Source: MH13 sp042140245
Lineage (GTDB): Bacteria; Pseudomonadota; Alphaproteobacteria; Rhizobiales; MH13
Assembly (NCBI RefSeq): GCF_042140245.1
Contig: NZ_CP159483.1
Span: 2,356,001-2,420,000 of the forward strand
Reading direction: 5' to 3'
DNA length: 64,000 nt
A program made the translations under genes and the position numbers. This document shows, piece by piece, positions 42,999 to 51,982 of the stretch. How positions within the stretch are numbered: the first letter of the stretch is position 1; every line of letters starts with the position of its first letter. The notes under the pieces were generated by a model. That model did no database searches, was not told the DNA's origin, and was given only the letters and a program-made list of their open reading frames with translations.

Positions 42999-44024
42999 AT
43001 GACGGAAACTGTTTTCCTTACCGGCGCATCTGGGTTCATCGCTAAGCACATCATCGTGCAGCTGCTCAATGCTGGTTACCAAGTGCGCGGATCAGTGCGT
43101 TCACTCTCTCGCAGCGATGAGATCATCAAGGCCGTGACGCCCCAGTTGGATGATGCCAGTAAGCTGGAGGAGCGGCTTTCATTCGTGGCTTTGGATCTCA
43201 GCAAAGATGATGGCTGGGACGGGGTTATGGAAGGGTGTTCCGTGCTGCTGCATACCGCGTCACCCTTTCCTTTGCAGCAACCGGATAATGATGAGGAGAT
43301 CATCCGACCAGCTGTTGATGGCACCGAACGCGCGCTGAAGGCGGCGCAGACGGCGGGCATCGAGCGCGTTGTTCTCACATCGTCGGCTGTTGCTGTGATG
43401 CATAGCGACTTACCGAGAGGGCGACAGGCCTATGACGAGGCCGATTGGTCTGAAGACTTCTACCCCACTCAAAATGCTTATGGCCGCTCTAAAACGCATG
43501 CGGAGAAGGCGGCCTGGGCCTTTGTCGCCAAAGACGGCGTCACTATTCGGCTGACGACCATCAACCCCGTTCTGGTGCTCGGTCCGGCGCTTGATGGCAA
43601 CTATGGGACCTCGCTTCAGGTGGCCGAACGGATTTTCTCCGGAAAAGATCCCATGCAGCCGCGCTTTGGCATTCCTGTGGTGGATGTGCGCGATGTGGCA
43701 GCGATGCATGTCAAAGCGCTCTCAACGCCGCAGAGTGAGGGACAACGCATCTTGGCCAGCGAGAGCTTTCAGTGGATGAAAGATATGGCTGAAACCATGA
43801 AGCAGGCCTATCCAGATCGCGGGATCAAAGCTCGAGAAGCCCCGGATTTTCTGATCAAGATGATGGCGTTGTTCGATAGCGACATCAAAACCATCATCCC
43901 TCAGCTGGGTGTGCCGAAGCACATCTCCAATCAAAGGGCAAAAGATGTGCTTGGGATAGACTTCATTCCTGCGCGCGATGCGATTCTGGCATCGGCAGAA
44001 AGCATCAAAAGCTATCAGGCCTAG
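42999..44024 (+). CDS. Extended SDR reductase (dihydroflavonol reductase-like)
   Basis: This 341-residue NAD(P)-dependent oxidoreductase has the nucleotide motif 'TGASGFIAKHI' at residues 8-18 and the catalytic Tyr-Lys region 'NAYGRSKTHAEKAAW' with Ser in 'VLTSSAVAVM'. 'SVRSLSR' near residue 35 favours NADP. Relatives reduce aldehydes or ketones of small metabolites. The physiological substrate is unknown. Its 3' end overlaps the convergent GNAT gene by 4 bp. Confidence 0.88.
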   Translation: MTETVFLTGASGFIAKHIIVQLLNAGYQVRGSVRSLSRSDEIIKAVTPQLDDASKLEERLSFVALDLSKDDGWDGVMEGCSVLLHTASPFPLQQPDNDEEIIRPAVDGTERALKAAQTAGIERVVLTSSAVAVMHSDLPRGRQAYDEADWSEDFYPTQNAYGRSKTHAEKAAWAFVAKDGVTIRLTTINPVLVLGPALDGNYGTSLQVAERIFSGKDPMQPRFGIPVVDVRDVAAMHVKALSTPQSEGQRILASESFQWMKDMAETMKQAYPDRGIKAREAPDFLIKMMALFDSDIKTIIPQLGVPKHISNQRAKDVLGIDFIPARDAILASAESIKSYQA

Positions 44025-44692
44025 CTTGCCCGCAAGGCCTCTAGTTTTTGGATTTGTTGGCCGTCCTCGGAGAAATTGCCGGGGGCGAGCCAGGTCTCCA
44101 AAGCCTCTTTGCGGCTTGGCCACTCAGAATCAAGCATGGAATACCAAGCGGTGTCGCGGTTTACGCCGTGAACCACCATGTCCTGGCGAAATGTGCCCTC
44201 AAATGTGAAGCCAAGGCGCACCGCAGCTTTGTGGGATGGCGCATTGTCGTCATTGAGCTTCCACTCATAGCGGCGGTAGCTAAGGTCCTCAAAAACGTGT
44301 TTTGCCAGCAGATAGTGCGCCTCGGTGGCCAGCGGTGAGCGCGCCATCGCATCACCATGGGCCACAGCGCCGATTTCGACCGAGCCCTGCTCAGGACGCA
44401 TGCGCATGTAGCTCGCCATACCCCGCACGATGTTCCAATGCGTGTCGCGCATGACCATGGTGTGCCATTCGCCCTGCTTTGCCTGATAGGCTTGACCAAA
44501 ATGATCGGCGTCGCGATAGGGCGCGTCCGGGAAGAAGCGAATGCGTGTGTTGGCACCCATATCGCCACCCAAAGCCTGCCAGATATCGTGCGCGTGAACC
44601 GTTGCATCGAATGCTTCGAGCGCCACAGTGCGCCCTTCAAGGCGTCTGGGGCGTGGTGGCGCGCAGCCTTGCCAGTTGGGAAGATCGGTCAT
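44021..44692 (-). CDS. GNAT-family N-acetyltransferase (RimJ/RimL-like)
   Basis: This 223-residue protein has the GNAT fold: the central 'GMASYMRMRPEQGSVEIGAV' strand pair and 'YRRYEWKLNDDNAPSHKAAVRLGFTFEGTFRQ' (blocks 'NAPSHKAAVRLGF', 'EGTFRQ'), the acetyl-CoA region typical of RimJ/RimL-like enzymes that modify N-terminal amines or small molecules. The acceptor is unknown. It is the last gene of the minus-strand run below grx4. Confidence 0.88.
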   Translation of the reverse strand: MTDLPNWQGCAPPRPRRLEGRTVALEAFDATVHAHDIWQALGGDMGANTRIRFFPDAPYRDADHFGQAYQAKQGEWHTMVMRDTHWNIVRGMASYMRMRPEQGSVEIGAVAHGDAMARSPLATEAHYLLAKHVFEDLSYRRYEWKLNDDNAPSHKAAVRLGFTFEGTFRQDMVVHGVNRDTAWYSMLDSEWPSRKEALETWLAPGNFSEDGQQIQKLEALRAS

Positions 44693-44707
44693 GGGCAGAG
44701 CTATCGG

Positions 44708-45427
44708 CTAGGTGGCGTTCTTCAAGGCTTCTTCTTCGCGAACCGGATCAATCGCAGCCCAGCCAAACTCCAGGAAGGGTAAGGTGATGTGCGTCAGCTC
44801 CAACAGCGCGTCGGCAATTTTTGGTGTTGTGATGTCTTTGTTGTCCATTTCACGCACAAAGTGGTGATGCTTCAGGCGCACCAGCTTTTGCAGAGCTTCG
44901 TCATCGAGCTTTTCAAACCCACGGGGGTTACGCTTCAAGCTTTCAGAGAAGTCGAACGCCAGCCCCTGAGTTTGGAACCCATCCAGCATGGTTTGAAGCT
45001 TTGCATGGTTGGCGACAATCGCAGCGCGCATGGCGGCAAGCTCGGCACTGGCTAGCCCGTAGAAACCCGTGGCGACGAAAGAGCGCTCGTTGGACATGTG
45101 CACATAGGCAAAGCCTTGGTCCTTCTTGGTTCCTGTACGGGTCAGAAGTGCACTGGCGTGGGTGTTGTACGGGTCTTTGTTTTTGGAGAAACGTACATCC
45201 CGGTTCACGCGGTAGAGAGAGGTCTTGCGTGTGCCGCGGAGTGGCAAGCCTTCAGCTTCCATCCGGGCTGAGACATGCTCAATGAGATCGCCAAGTGGGA
45301 CCTTCACTTCGCTCTCATAGAGCGCTTTGTTTTCCTTGAACCAGTCCCTGTCTTGGTGAAAGCCAAGCGCCTTCAAAAAGGGCAGGGCCTTTTTGCCCAT
45401 GCCCTTGAAGGGTGGAATGTTAGACAC
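44708..45427 (-). CDS. DUF2461 family protein
   Basis: This 239-residue protein matches DUF2461 (TIGR02453): 'FLKALGFHQDRDWFKENKALYE' in blocks at the N-terminus, then 'SLYRVNRDVRFSKNKDPYNTH' and 'YVHMSNERSFVATGFYG'. The family is widespread in bacteria and fungi and has no established function. It lies 4 bp downstream of grx4, so it is probably cotranscribed. Confidence 0.9.
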   Translation of the reverse strand: MSNIPPFKGMGKKALPFLKALGFHQDRDWFKENKALYESEVKVPLGDLIEHVSARMEAEGLPLRGTRKTSLYRVNRDVRFSKNKDPYNTHASALLTRTGTKKDQGFAYVHMSNERSFVATGFYGLASAELAAMRAAIVANHAKLQTMLDGFQTQGLAFDFSESLKRNPRGFEKLDDEALQKLVRLKHHHFVREMDNKDITTPKIADALLELTHITLPFLEFGWAAIDPVREEEALKNAT

Positions 45428-45431
45428 GGGT

Positions 45432-45773
45432 TTAGGCGCTTTCGGCGTTCTTCACCGCGATGCCCTTGTCGGTCATCATCTGCTGCAATTCGCCAGCCTG
45501 GAACATCTCGCGGATGATGTCGCAACCGCCAACAAACTCGCCCTTGATGTAGAGCTGCGGGATGGTCGGCCAGTTGGAATATTCCTTGATGCCTTCGCGA
45601 ATATCCATGTCTTCCAGGACATTCACATCCTGATAGTCAGCCCCGACATAGTCGAGGATCTGCACCACTTGGCCAGAAAAGCCGCACTGCGGAAACTGCT
45701 TTGTGCCTTTCATGAAGAGAACGACATCATTGGTTTTGACGGCATTGTCGATGGTTGTGGCGGCATCGGTCAT
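45432..45773 (-). CDS. grxD: Monothiol glutaredoxin, Grx4/GrxD type
   Basis: Grx4-type proteins bind and transfer [2Fe-2S] clusters, usually with BolA. The 113-residue protein has the CGFS active site (Cys30 in 'KQFPQCGFSGQ'), 'NWPTIPQLYIKGEFVGG' (cis-Pro and glutathione region), and 'CDIIREM'. It lies directly downstream of bolA, supporting a functional pair. Confidence 0.97.
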   Translation of the reverse strand: MTDAATTIDNAVKTNDVVLFMKGTKQFPQCGFSGQVVQILDYVGADYQDVNVLEDMDIREGIKEYSNWPTIPQLYIKGEFVGGCDIIREMFQAGELQQMMTDKGIAVKNAESA

Positions 45774-45806
45774 AGGGTGTTCCTCAACTTTCTGGGAGGG
45801 CGCCTT

Positions 45807-46049
45807 TCAGGCGTCAGTCGTGGGTGCGGAGGTTTGCAGAGCAAGGGCGTGCAACACGCCGCCCATATTGCCTTTAAGCGCATCATAAACCATTTGATGC
45901 TGCTGCACACGCGACTTTCCGCGAAACGCTTCAGATACCACCACAGCGGCATAGTGATCGCCATCGCCTGCTAGATCGCGAATCTCAACATGTGCGTCGG
46001 GCAAGGAGTCCAGGATCATTTTCTCGATGTCAGCGGCATTCATCGGCAT
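45807..46049 (-). CDS. bolA: BolA family protein
   Basis: BolA proteins act with monothiol glutaredoxins in iron-sulfur cluster handling. The 80-residue protein has 'ADIEKMILDSLPDAHVEIRDL', 'DGDHYAAVVVSEAFRGKSRVQQHQMVYDAL' in blocks with the conserved His, the usual BolA KH-like fold. The start at 46049 (ATGCCGATGAATGCC) follows AAAGGG; an alternative ATG lies at 46043. It sits 20 bp after purL. Confidence 0.94.
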   Translation of the reverse strand: MPMNAADIEKMILDSLPDAHVEIRDLAGDGDHYAAVVVSEAFRGKSRVQQHQMVYDALKGNMGGVLHALALQTSAPTTDA

Positions 46050-46069
46050 GTGGCATCGGCCCTTTTTGG

Positions 46070-48277
46070 CTAGGTGGCGGTGTCCATGAAGTCTGGCAAC
46101 CAACTCTCATAAGCGGCGCACAGGTCTTCAATAGATATGGCCCGGCTCTCGCCCAGTTTCAATTCTTTCCCGCCTGTCGCGCCGAGTATCATGACAGAAA
46201 TTGAAAGTGTTTTGGCTTGATCCAGAATGTCTTTTTGGCCATCAGCCGATGCTGTGACCAGATACCGGCCCTGGTCTTCACCGAAAAAGGCCGGGATGAC
46301 ACTGTCCGGTGCATCGACCTTGGCACCAATGCCGGAACCCATGGCCATTTCGGCCAGTGCAACGGCGAGGCCGCCGTCTGATAGGTCATGCACGGCGCTG
46401 ACTTTGCCGTCCTGGATGAGGCCGCGGACGAAATCACCCGTTCGCTTTTCTTCAAACAGATCAACGGGTGGCGGTGCACCTTCTTCGCGGCCAAGTACGT
46501 CGCGTAAATAAGCAGACTGGCCCATGTGGCCGCCCCAGCCCTCTGGCCCGCCGACAAGCAAAATCGCTTCATGAGCGGTGGCAAAGGCTGCACCGACCCG
46601 CCGCGCGCCTGCCTCTAGCAGCCCAACGCCTGCGATTGCGGGTGTCGGCAAAATGCCAACACCATTGGTTTCGTTGTAGAGCGAGACATTGCCCGACACG
46701 ATGGGGAAATCCAATTCTCGGCACGCTTCGCCAAGGCCTTTGATGGCGGCGACAAACCCACCCATAATTTCCGGGCGTTCGGGATTGCCGAAATTGAGAT
46801 TGTCAGTGACAGCCAGAGGTGTTGCGCCAACGGCGGTCAAGTTGCGCCAGACTTCGGCGACGGCCTGCTTGGCGCCCTCAAATGGATCAGCCTCCACGTA
46901 GCGCGGCGTCACGTCTGCTGTAAAGGCAAGCGCCTTGCCTGCTGCGTTCACCTGCACGACGCCAGCATCTCCACCGGGCGTTGCCAGCGTTTGGCCGCGA
47001 ACAAGCGTGTCATATTGTTCGTAAACCCAACGCTTAGATGCCCCATTCGGGGCGGCAAGCAGAGTTAGCAACCCATCGGCGATATCGCCGTCAAAGTTGT
47101 TGTCTTGCAGCGGCTTGGGCGAGGTCGGTGGCACCCAAGGGCGATCATATTCCGGTGCTTCGTCACCCAGCTCTTTGATCGGTAGATCTGCGACTTTGAC
47201 GCCCTCGTGGAAGATTTCAAAGCGCAGCGTATCGGTGGTCTTGCCAACCACCGCGAAGTCCAGTCCCCACTTGACGAACACCGCCTCCGCTTGTGCGTGT
47301 TTTTCCGGCCGAAGCACCATGAGCATGCGCTCCTGGCTTTCTGAGAGCATCATCTCATAGGCCGACATGTTTGTTTCGCGGCAGGGGACTTTATCAAGGT
47401 CAAGATGGATGCCCAGATCGCCCTTGGCGCCCATCTCCACCGCAGAGCAGGTGAGGCCCGCCGCGCCCATATCCTGGATGGCGATCACCGCACCGGTTGC
47501 CATCAATTCCAGACAGGCTTCCAGAAGGCATTTTTCGGTGAACGGATCACCGACTTGAACCGTTGGGCGTTTTTCTTCAATGGAATCATCGAATTCCGCC
47601 GAAGCCATGGTTGCGCCGCCAACACCGTCTCGACCCGTCTTGGCGCCAAGATACACAACCGGCAAACCAACACCTTCAGCACGCGAGGTGAAAATACCAT
47701 CGGTTTTGGCGATGCCTGCCGCGAATGCGTTCACCAGGCAGTTGCCATTGTAGCGGGCATGGAACTCTACTTCGCCGCCAACGGTTGGCACGCCAAACGC
47801 GTTGCCATAGCCGCCGACCCCAGCGACCACACCGGAAACAAGATGGCGAGTTTTAGGATGATCAGGTTCACCAAAGCGCAGTGCGTTCATGGCCGCCACA
47901 GGCCGTGCGCCCATGGTGAAAACATCACGTAAGATCCCGCCAACTCCGGTTGCGGCGCCTTGATATGGCTCGATGTAAGAGGGGTGGTTATGGCTCTCCA
48001 TTTTGAACACCACAGCCTCGCCATCACCGATATCAACGACACCGGCATTCTCGCCCGGGCCTTCAATGACGTGCGCTCCCTCGGTTGGCAGTGTTTTCAG
48101 CCACTTTTTGGAGCTTTTGTAGGAGCAGTGCTCGTTCCACATGGCTGAGACGATGCCAAGTTCGGTGAAGGTTGGCTCGCGGCCACCGATCAGGCTTTTG
48201 AAGTGGGCGTACTCGTCGTCAGTAAGGCCATGCGCAGCGATCATCTCATCAGTGATCGCGATATCTGGGTTCAACAT
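46070..48277 (-). CDS. purL: Phosphoribosylformylglycinamidine synthase, subunit PurL
   Basis: PurL converts FGAR to FGAM with ATP and ammonia delivered by PurQ. The 735-residue protein is the small PurL type that needs PurS and PurQ. It has 'FSELGIVSAMWNEHCSYKSS'-type residues ('MWNEHCSYKSSKKWLK'), 'VFKMESHNHPSYIEPYQGAATGVGGI' in blocks, and 'SESQERMLMVL'. Both ATP-binding lobes are present. It overlaps the preceding lipoprotein gene by 1 bp. Confidence 0.98.
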   Translation of the reverse strand: MLNPDIAITDEMIAAHGLTDDEYAHFKSLIGGREPTFTELGIVSAMWNEHCSYKSSKKWLKTLPTEGAHVIEGPGENAGVVDIGDGEAVVFKMESHNHPSYIEPYQGAATGVGGILRDVFTMGARPVAAMNALRFGEPDHPKTRHLVSGVVAGVGGYGNAFGVPTVGGEVEFHARYNGNCLVNAFAAGIAKTDGIFTSRAEGVGLPVVYLGAKTGRDGVGGATMASAEFDDSIEEKRPTVQVGDPFTEKCLLEACLELMATGAVIAIQDMGAAGLTCSAVEMGAKGDLGIHLDLDKVPCRETNMSAYEMMLSESQERMLMVLRPEKHAQAEAVFVKWGLDFAVVGKTTDTLRFEIFHEGVKVADLPIKELGDEAPEYDRPWVPPTSPKPLQDNNFDGDIADGLLTLLAAPNGASKRWVYEQYDTLVRGQTLATPGGDAGVVQVNAAGKALAFTADVTPRYVEADPFEGAKQAVAEVWRNLTAVGATPLAVTDNLNFGNPERPEIMGGFVAAIKGLGEACRELDFPIVSGNVSLYNETNGVGILPTPAIAGVGLLEAGARRVGAAFATAHEAILLVGGPEGWGGHMGQSAYLRDVLGREEGAPPPVDLFEEKRTGDFVRGLIQDGKVSAVHDLSDGGLAVALAEMAMGSGIGAKVDAPDSVIPAFFGEDQGRYLVTASADGQKDILDQAKTLSISVMILGATGGKELKLGESRAISIEDLCAAYESWLPDFMDTAT

Positions 48278-48687
48278 TAAGCAGCGGCTCCACAGGCACG
48301 GCTTCCACGGGCCCAGCGCGACAAATCAGCGTTGATGCGGTTCACCAGCGGTGTTTCGGTGAGCGGTCCAAAGGATGAGACAACCGTTCCAGCACCTGAA
48401 ATGGTTCGCATGGTCACGACCAGTTGCGGCAAGCCACCACGGTCATCGCGGTTCACCAGCAAAATGCGCGGTTGACCTGACATAGAGGTGATTTCAGTTT
48501 CCTGGCGGTAAGCTGCAAAAGCTGTATCGCCTAATTGGAACCAGCATACACGGATGCGCTCAGCGATGCGTTCTGATGTCGAGCCAAGGCCGCCACGTGC
48601 AGCATAGGAGCCCTCAGGCAGGTCAATGCTCATGCAACCGGTTAGTAGGGCGGCGGTGGCCAGGCCCAGAAGCGCGTTACGCAGCAA
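48277..48687 (-). CDS. Small lipoprotein of unknown function inside the purine operon
   Basis: The 136-residue protein has a lipoprotein signal with lipobox 'LLTGC' (Cys18), so it is probably anchored in the envelope. The mature part has two further cysteines, 'VCWFQLGDTAFAAYRQETEI', and ends with a helix 'NRINADLSRWARGSRACG'. I do not recognise a family. The TTG start overlaps the purQ stop by 11 bp and its stop overlaps the purL start by 1 bp, which indicates coupled translation. No link with purine synthesis is visible. Confidence 0.75.
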   Translation of the reverse strand: MLRNALLGLATAALLTGCMSIDLPEGSYAARGGLGSTSERIAERIRVCWFQLGDTAFAAYRQETEITSMSGQPRILLVNRDDRGGLPQLVVTMRTISGAGTVVSSFGPLTETPLVNRINADLSRWARGSRACGAAA

Positions 48688-49348
48688 GGTTCAAAAGTCC
48701 TTCAAACAGTTTGGCGCCGGTTTGGCTTGGCTGGTGGGGTAGGGCGATGTTTTCCGGATGGGGCATCATGCCAAGCACATTGCCAGCTTTGTTGGTGATA
48801 CCTGCAATATCGGCCACCGATCCATTGGGGTTGGAGCCGCCTGCATAGGTGACCGCGATGCAATCATCGTCTTGCAGGTTTTTCAGCATGTCTGGCGTGC
48901 AGACATAATTGCCGTCTCCATGGGCAACAGGGCAGGACCAAACATCGCCTTTGGTAAAGCCGGACATGAACGCCGAGCGGGTGCTTTCCACCCTCAAATC
49001 CACTGATTTGCAGACAAAGCGCAGGCTCGCATTGCGCATCAGGGCACCTGGCAGAAGGCCAGCCTCAATGAGGATTTGAAAGCCGTTGCACACGCCGAGC
49101 ACTGGCATGCCACGCTCAGCTGCCTTGATCACGTCGGCCATGATCGGAGCGCGAGCGGCAATGGCGCCGCAGCGCAGGTAATCGCCGTAGGAGAAACCTC
49201 CCGGTAAAACGATAGCCTGCGTATCGGTCGGCAGCGCCGTATCAGCGTGCCAAACGTCGTGGGGCGCTTTGCCTGTGGTGTGGGCCATCGCGTCCAGCAT
49301 GTCCTGATCGCGATTGGAGCCGGGGAACTGGATGACGGATACAGCCAT
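48677..49348 (-). CDS. purQ: Phosphoribosylformylglycinamidine synthase glutaminase PurQ
   Basis: PurQ is the class I glutaminase that supplies ammonia to PurL. The 223-residue protein has 'IQFPGSNRDQDML' at the N-terminus, the nucleophile Cys87 in 'VLGVCNGFQIL', and the His/Glu pair in 'MPHPENIALP'. It lies 3 bp after purS. Confidence 0.98.
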   Translation of the reverse strand: MAVSVIQFPGSNRDQDMLDAMAHTTGKAPHDVWHADTALPTDTQAIVLPGGFSYGDYLRCGAIAARAPIMADVIKAAERGMPVLGVCNGFQILIEAGLLPGALMRNASLRFVCKSVDLRVESTRSAFMSGFTKGDVWSCPVAHGDGNYVCTPDMLKNLQDDDCIAVTYAGGSNPNGSVADIAGITNKAGNVLGMMPHPENIALPHQPSQTGAKLFEGLLNLAA

Positions 49349-49351
49349 GGG

Positions 49352-49618
49352 TTAAGCCATCTGCCGTTCGGTGAGGGCGGCGATCTCAAAGTCCTCGATC
49401 ACCGTGTTGGCAAGCAGTTTTTCGCACATGGCAGCGAGGTCAGCGCGTGCGGTTGCATCATCGGATGCTGACAGTTCCACATCCATCACTTTGCCCTGGC
49501 GCACGCTGTTCACGCCCTCAAAGCCGAGCCCTGAAAGCGCGCCCGCACTTGCTTTGCCCTGCGGGTCGAGCACGCCGTTTTTCAGCGTGATGATGATACG
49601 GGCAGAATAGTGGCGCAT
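49352..49618 (-). CDS. purS: Phosphoribosylformylglycinamidine synthase subunit PurS
   Basis: PurS is the small bridging subunit of the PurLQS complex. The 88-residue protein has 'ARIIITLKNGVLDPQGKASAGAL' in blocks and 'VNSVRQGKVMDVEL', typical of PurS. Its start shares the last base of the purC stop, so translation is coupled. Confidence 0.96.
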   Translation of the reverse strand: MRHYSARIIITLKNGVLDPQGKASAGALSGLGFEGVNSVRQGKVMDVELSASDDATARADLAAMCEKLLANTVIEDFEIAALTERQMA

Positions 49619-50385
49619 CAGCCTTTGACCAATCTTGGACCACCGGTGGGCACCGGATCATTTTCATTGAGCACGCCAAGGCGGCGTGCCACTTCCTGAT
49701 AGGCGTCGAGCATGCCGCCAAGATCACGGCGGAACCGGTCTTTGTCGAGCTTCTCGCCGGTCTTGTTGTCCCAGAGGCGGCAGGAATCAGGCGATATCTC
49801 GTCCGCGACAACAATCCGCATCATCTCGTTTTCCCAAAGGCGGCCGCATTCAATTTTGAAATCGACCAGTTTGATGCCTGCGCCCAGGAATAGCCCGGTA
49901 AGAAAATCATTCACGCGAATGGCAATCGCCATCATCTCATCGATCTCTTGCGGGTTTGCCCAGCCAAACGCGGTGATGTGCTCATCCGACACCATCGGGT
50001 CGCCCAGCGCATCGTTCTTACAATAGAACTCAACGATGGAGCGGGGCAGTGCGGTGCCTTCATCCAGACCTAACCGCTTGGCCAGCGATCCGGCGGCAAT
50101 GTTGCGCACAACCACTTCAACGGGGATGATTTCCACTTCTCGGATCAATTGCTCGCGCATGTTCATGCGCTTGATGAAATGGGTGCCGATGCCCATCGCA
50201 TTGAGTTGATCGAAGATGTATTCCGAAATCCGATTGTTGATGACGCCTTTGCCGTCGATCACCTCATGCTTTTCAGCATTGTTGGCGGTGGTGTCGTCTT
50301 TGAAGTGCTGCACCAGCGTGCCAGGCTCAGGGCCCTCGTAAAGCGTCTTTGCTTTGCCCTCATAAATCTTGCGGCGACGGCTCAT
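49618..50385 (-). CDS. purC: SAICAR synthetase PurC
   Basis: PurC joins CAIR and aspartate with ATP to form SAICAR. The 255-residue protein begins 'MSRRRKIYEGKAKTLYEG' and has 'FKDDTTANNAEK', 'EVVVRNIAAGSLAKRLG', and 'LVDFKIECGR', all family signatures. The ATG at 50385 follows AAGG; a longer reading to 50421 adds a non-conserved extension. It heads the transcript purC-purS-purQ-lipoprotein-purL-bolA-grxD-DUF2461-GNAT. Confidence 0.98.
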   Translation of the reverse strand: MSRRRKIYEGKAKTLYEGPEPGTLVQHFKDDTTANNAEKHEVIDGKGVINNRISEYIFDQLNAMGIGTHFIKRMNMREQLIREVEIIPVEVVVRNIAAGSLAKRLGLDEGTALPRSIVEFYCKNDALGDPMVSDEHITAFGWANPQEIDEMMAIAIRVNDFLTGLFLGAGIKLVDFKIECGRLWENEMMRIVVADEISPDSCRLWDNKTGEKLDKDRFRRDLGGMLDAYQEVARRLGVLNENDPVPTGGPRLVKG

Positions 50386-50647
50386 ACAGATGCCTTTTGT
50401 CTGGGGTGGATATGGCCCCAACGCTATGGCGGGCCAAAGAATCTTTTGTGTGGCGGGAACCTACGCCAAGCAAGGGTCGCTTCGCAAACACAATGCGCAG
50501 CTGTACACGGGCTTCTCCTAACCTCCTTATGGTCATTGATTTGAGACAGTGCGCTGGCTATGGGCTTGGGGGATTGTTTGCGGCACCCCATGTAAGCGTC
50601 ATGTCGGTGATATGCCGCTTATCGGTGCACTTTGAGGAGAGATCACG

Positions 50648-50971
50648 ATGTCAACATTCGACAAACGCCAAGAAGGTTTTGAGAACAAGTTCGCGCATGA
50701 CGAAGAGCTGCGCTTTAAGGCTGAAGCACGCCGCAACAAGGTGTTGGGCGCATGGGCGGCTGACAAGCTGGGTCTGTCGGGCGACGCTGCGGAAGCCTAT
50801 GCAAAGTCTGTTGTTTTGGCTGATTTTGAAGAGCCGGGCGATGAAGATGTCTATCGCAAGATCAAAGCTGATTTTGAAGAGAAGAACGTCGATATCTCCG
50901 AGCATCAGTTGCGTCGCGAGATGGCTGACCTGATGGACAAGGCGATCGAAGAGATCCAAACCAAAGGCTAG
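50648..50971 (+). CDS. DUF1476 protein (ATP synthase zeta-type inhibitor)
   Basis: The zeta subunit blocks reverse rotation of F1 ATPase in Paracoccus and relatives. The 107-residue, all-helical protein has 'FDKRQEGFENKFAHDEELRFKAEARRNKVLG' in blocks ('KRQEGFENKFAHDEEL', 'ARRNKVLGAWAA'), the DUF1476 signature with the N-terminal inhibitory segment. The ribosome binding site GAGGAG is strong. It is divergent from purC, as in many alphaproteobacteria. Confidence 0.93.
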   Translation: MSTFDKRQEGFENKFAHDEELRFKAEARRNKVLGAWAADKLGLSGDAAEAYAKSVVLADFEEPGDEDVYRKIKADFEEKNVDISEHQLRREMADLMDKAIEEIQTKG

Positions 50972-50975
50972 GCGC

Positions 50976-51752
50976 TTGTCACCATCTCTTGACCGCGGGC
51001 TTGCGTTCGCACAATCGCTTCGCAACGGCGTGACCGTTCCGATGGGATGGAGCTCGATCCCAGCGCCCATGAACGCTGGAGCGATGGCACGCGGAGGGTT
51101 TCAAGCCGTCTGCGTTGACCTGCAGCATGGCTTTCATGATGAAGCCTCGATGTTTGCCTCCATGCAAGCGGTGCATCTGGCTGGATCGGCGCCAGGTCTG
51201 CGTATTCCTGTCGGTCGGTTTGATCTGGCTTCGCGTGCCCTGGATGCTGGCGCGCAGTTTGTGATCGCGCCGATGATCAACACGGTTGCGGATGCTGAAG
51301 CCTTGGCAGCCGCAACCAAGTATCCGCCCATTGGTGGCCGATCATGGGGCCCTGCGGCAGCTTTAGAACTTTGGGGAGCCGCGCAAGGCGACTATTTGGC
51401 CGCTGGTAATGAGCTGACGCTGACAATCGCGATGATCGAAACCGTTGAGGCGCGGGACAATCTCGATGCTATTTTGGCCGTTCCAGGTATCGATGGCATT
51501 TTTGTAGGGCCTTCTGACCTTTCGATCACGCTTGCTGACGGTGCCCGGATTGAGGCAACGGCGCCGCATGTCCTTGAGGCAGCAGCTGATCTTGGCGCTC
51601 GCGCAAAGGCGGCGGGCAAGATCGCGGGCGTCTACGCGTTTGATGCGCAGAAGGCTGAAGCTTTCTTCGAGCAAGGGTTCACCTTTGCGGCTGTCGGCTC
51701 TGATTTGATTGCTCTCAAGGCGGCTGCGGCTGTCGGTGCTGCTGCATCCTAA
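50976..51752 (+). CDS. HpcH/HpaI-family class II aldolase
   Basis: This family cleaves or forms 2-keto-3-deoxy acids using pyruvate and a divalent metal. The 258-residue TIM-barrel protein shows 'CVDLQHGFHDE' (catalytic region), 'LDAGAQFVIAPMINT', 'YPPIGGRSWGP', 'AMIETVEA' (metal-binding Glu), and 'GIFVGPSDLS' (metal-binding Asp). The substrate aldehyde is unknown. The TTG start lies 4 bp after the DUF1476 stop, so the two are likely cotranscribed. Confidence 0.9.
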   Translation: MSPSLDRGLAFAQSLRNGVTVPMGWSSIPAPMNAGAMARGGFQAVCVDLQHGFHDEASMFASMQAVHLAGSAPGLRIPVGRFDLASRALDAGAQFVIAPMINTVADAEALAAATKYPPIGGRSWGPAAALELWGAAQGDYLAAGNELTLTIAMIETVEARDNLDAILAVPGIDGIFVGPSDLSITLADGARIEATAPHVLEAAADLGARAKAAGKIAGVYAFDAQKAEAFFEQGFTFAAVGSDLIALKAAAAVGAAAS

Positions 51753-51770
51753 AGCTTTGGCAGTAAACAG

Positions 51771-51805
51771 AAAAAGGGCGGCCAACAGGGGGAGTGTTGG
51801 CCGCC
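51771..51805 (-). terminator. Terminator between the aldolase and hydrolase genes
   Basis: A 10-bp stem GGCGGCCAAC / GTTGGCCGCC has T5 on its minus-strand side. It fits the end of the minus-strand hydrolase transcript best. Confidence 0.78.
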
Positions 51806-51982
51806 AAAACGTGAGTTTGTTTGACGATCTGTGAGGTCGTTTTTCAAGCCATCTGACTGGCCTAGCGGGACAATAGAGCCGTTGCTCTTTCAACCCGCTA
51901 AAGGTGATCCATCAGATTTGAACAATTGGGCAGATTTTTAGTGCGACCATGAAACTTGCAAGGCGCAAATGTGGCAGTGCGC

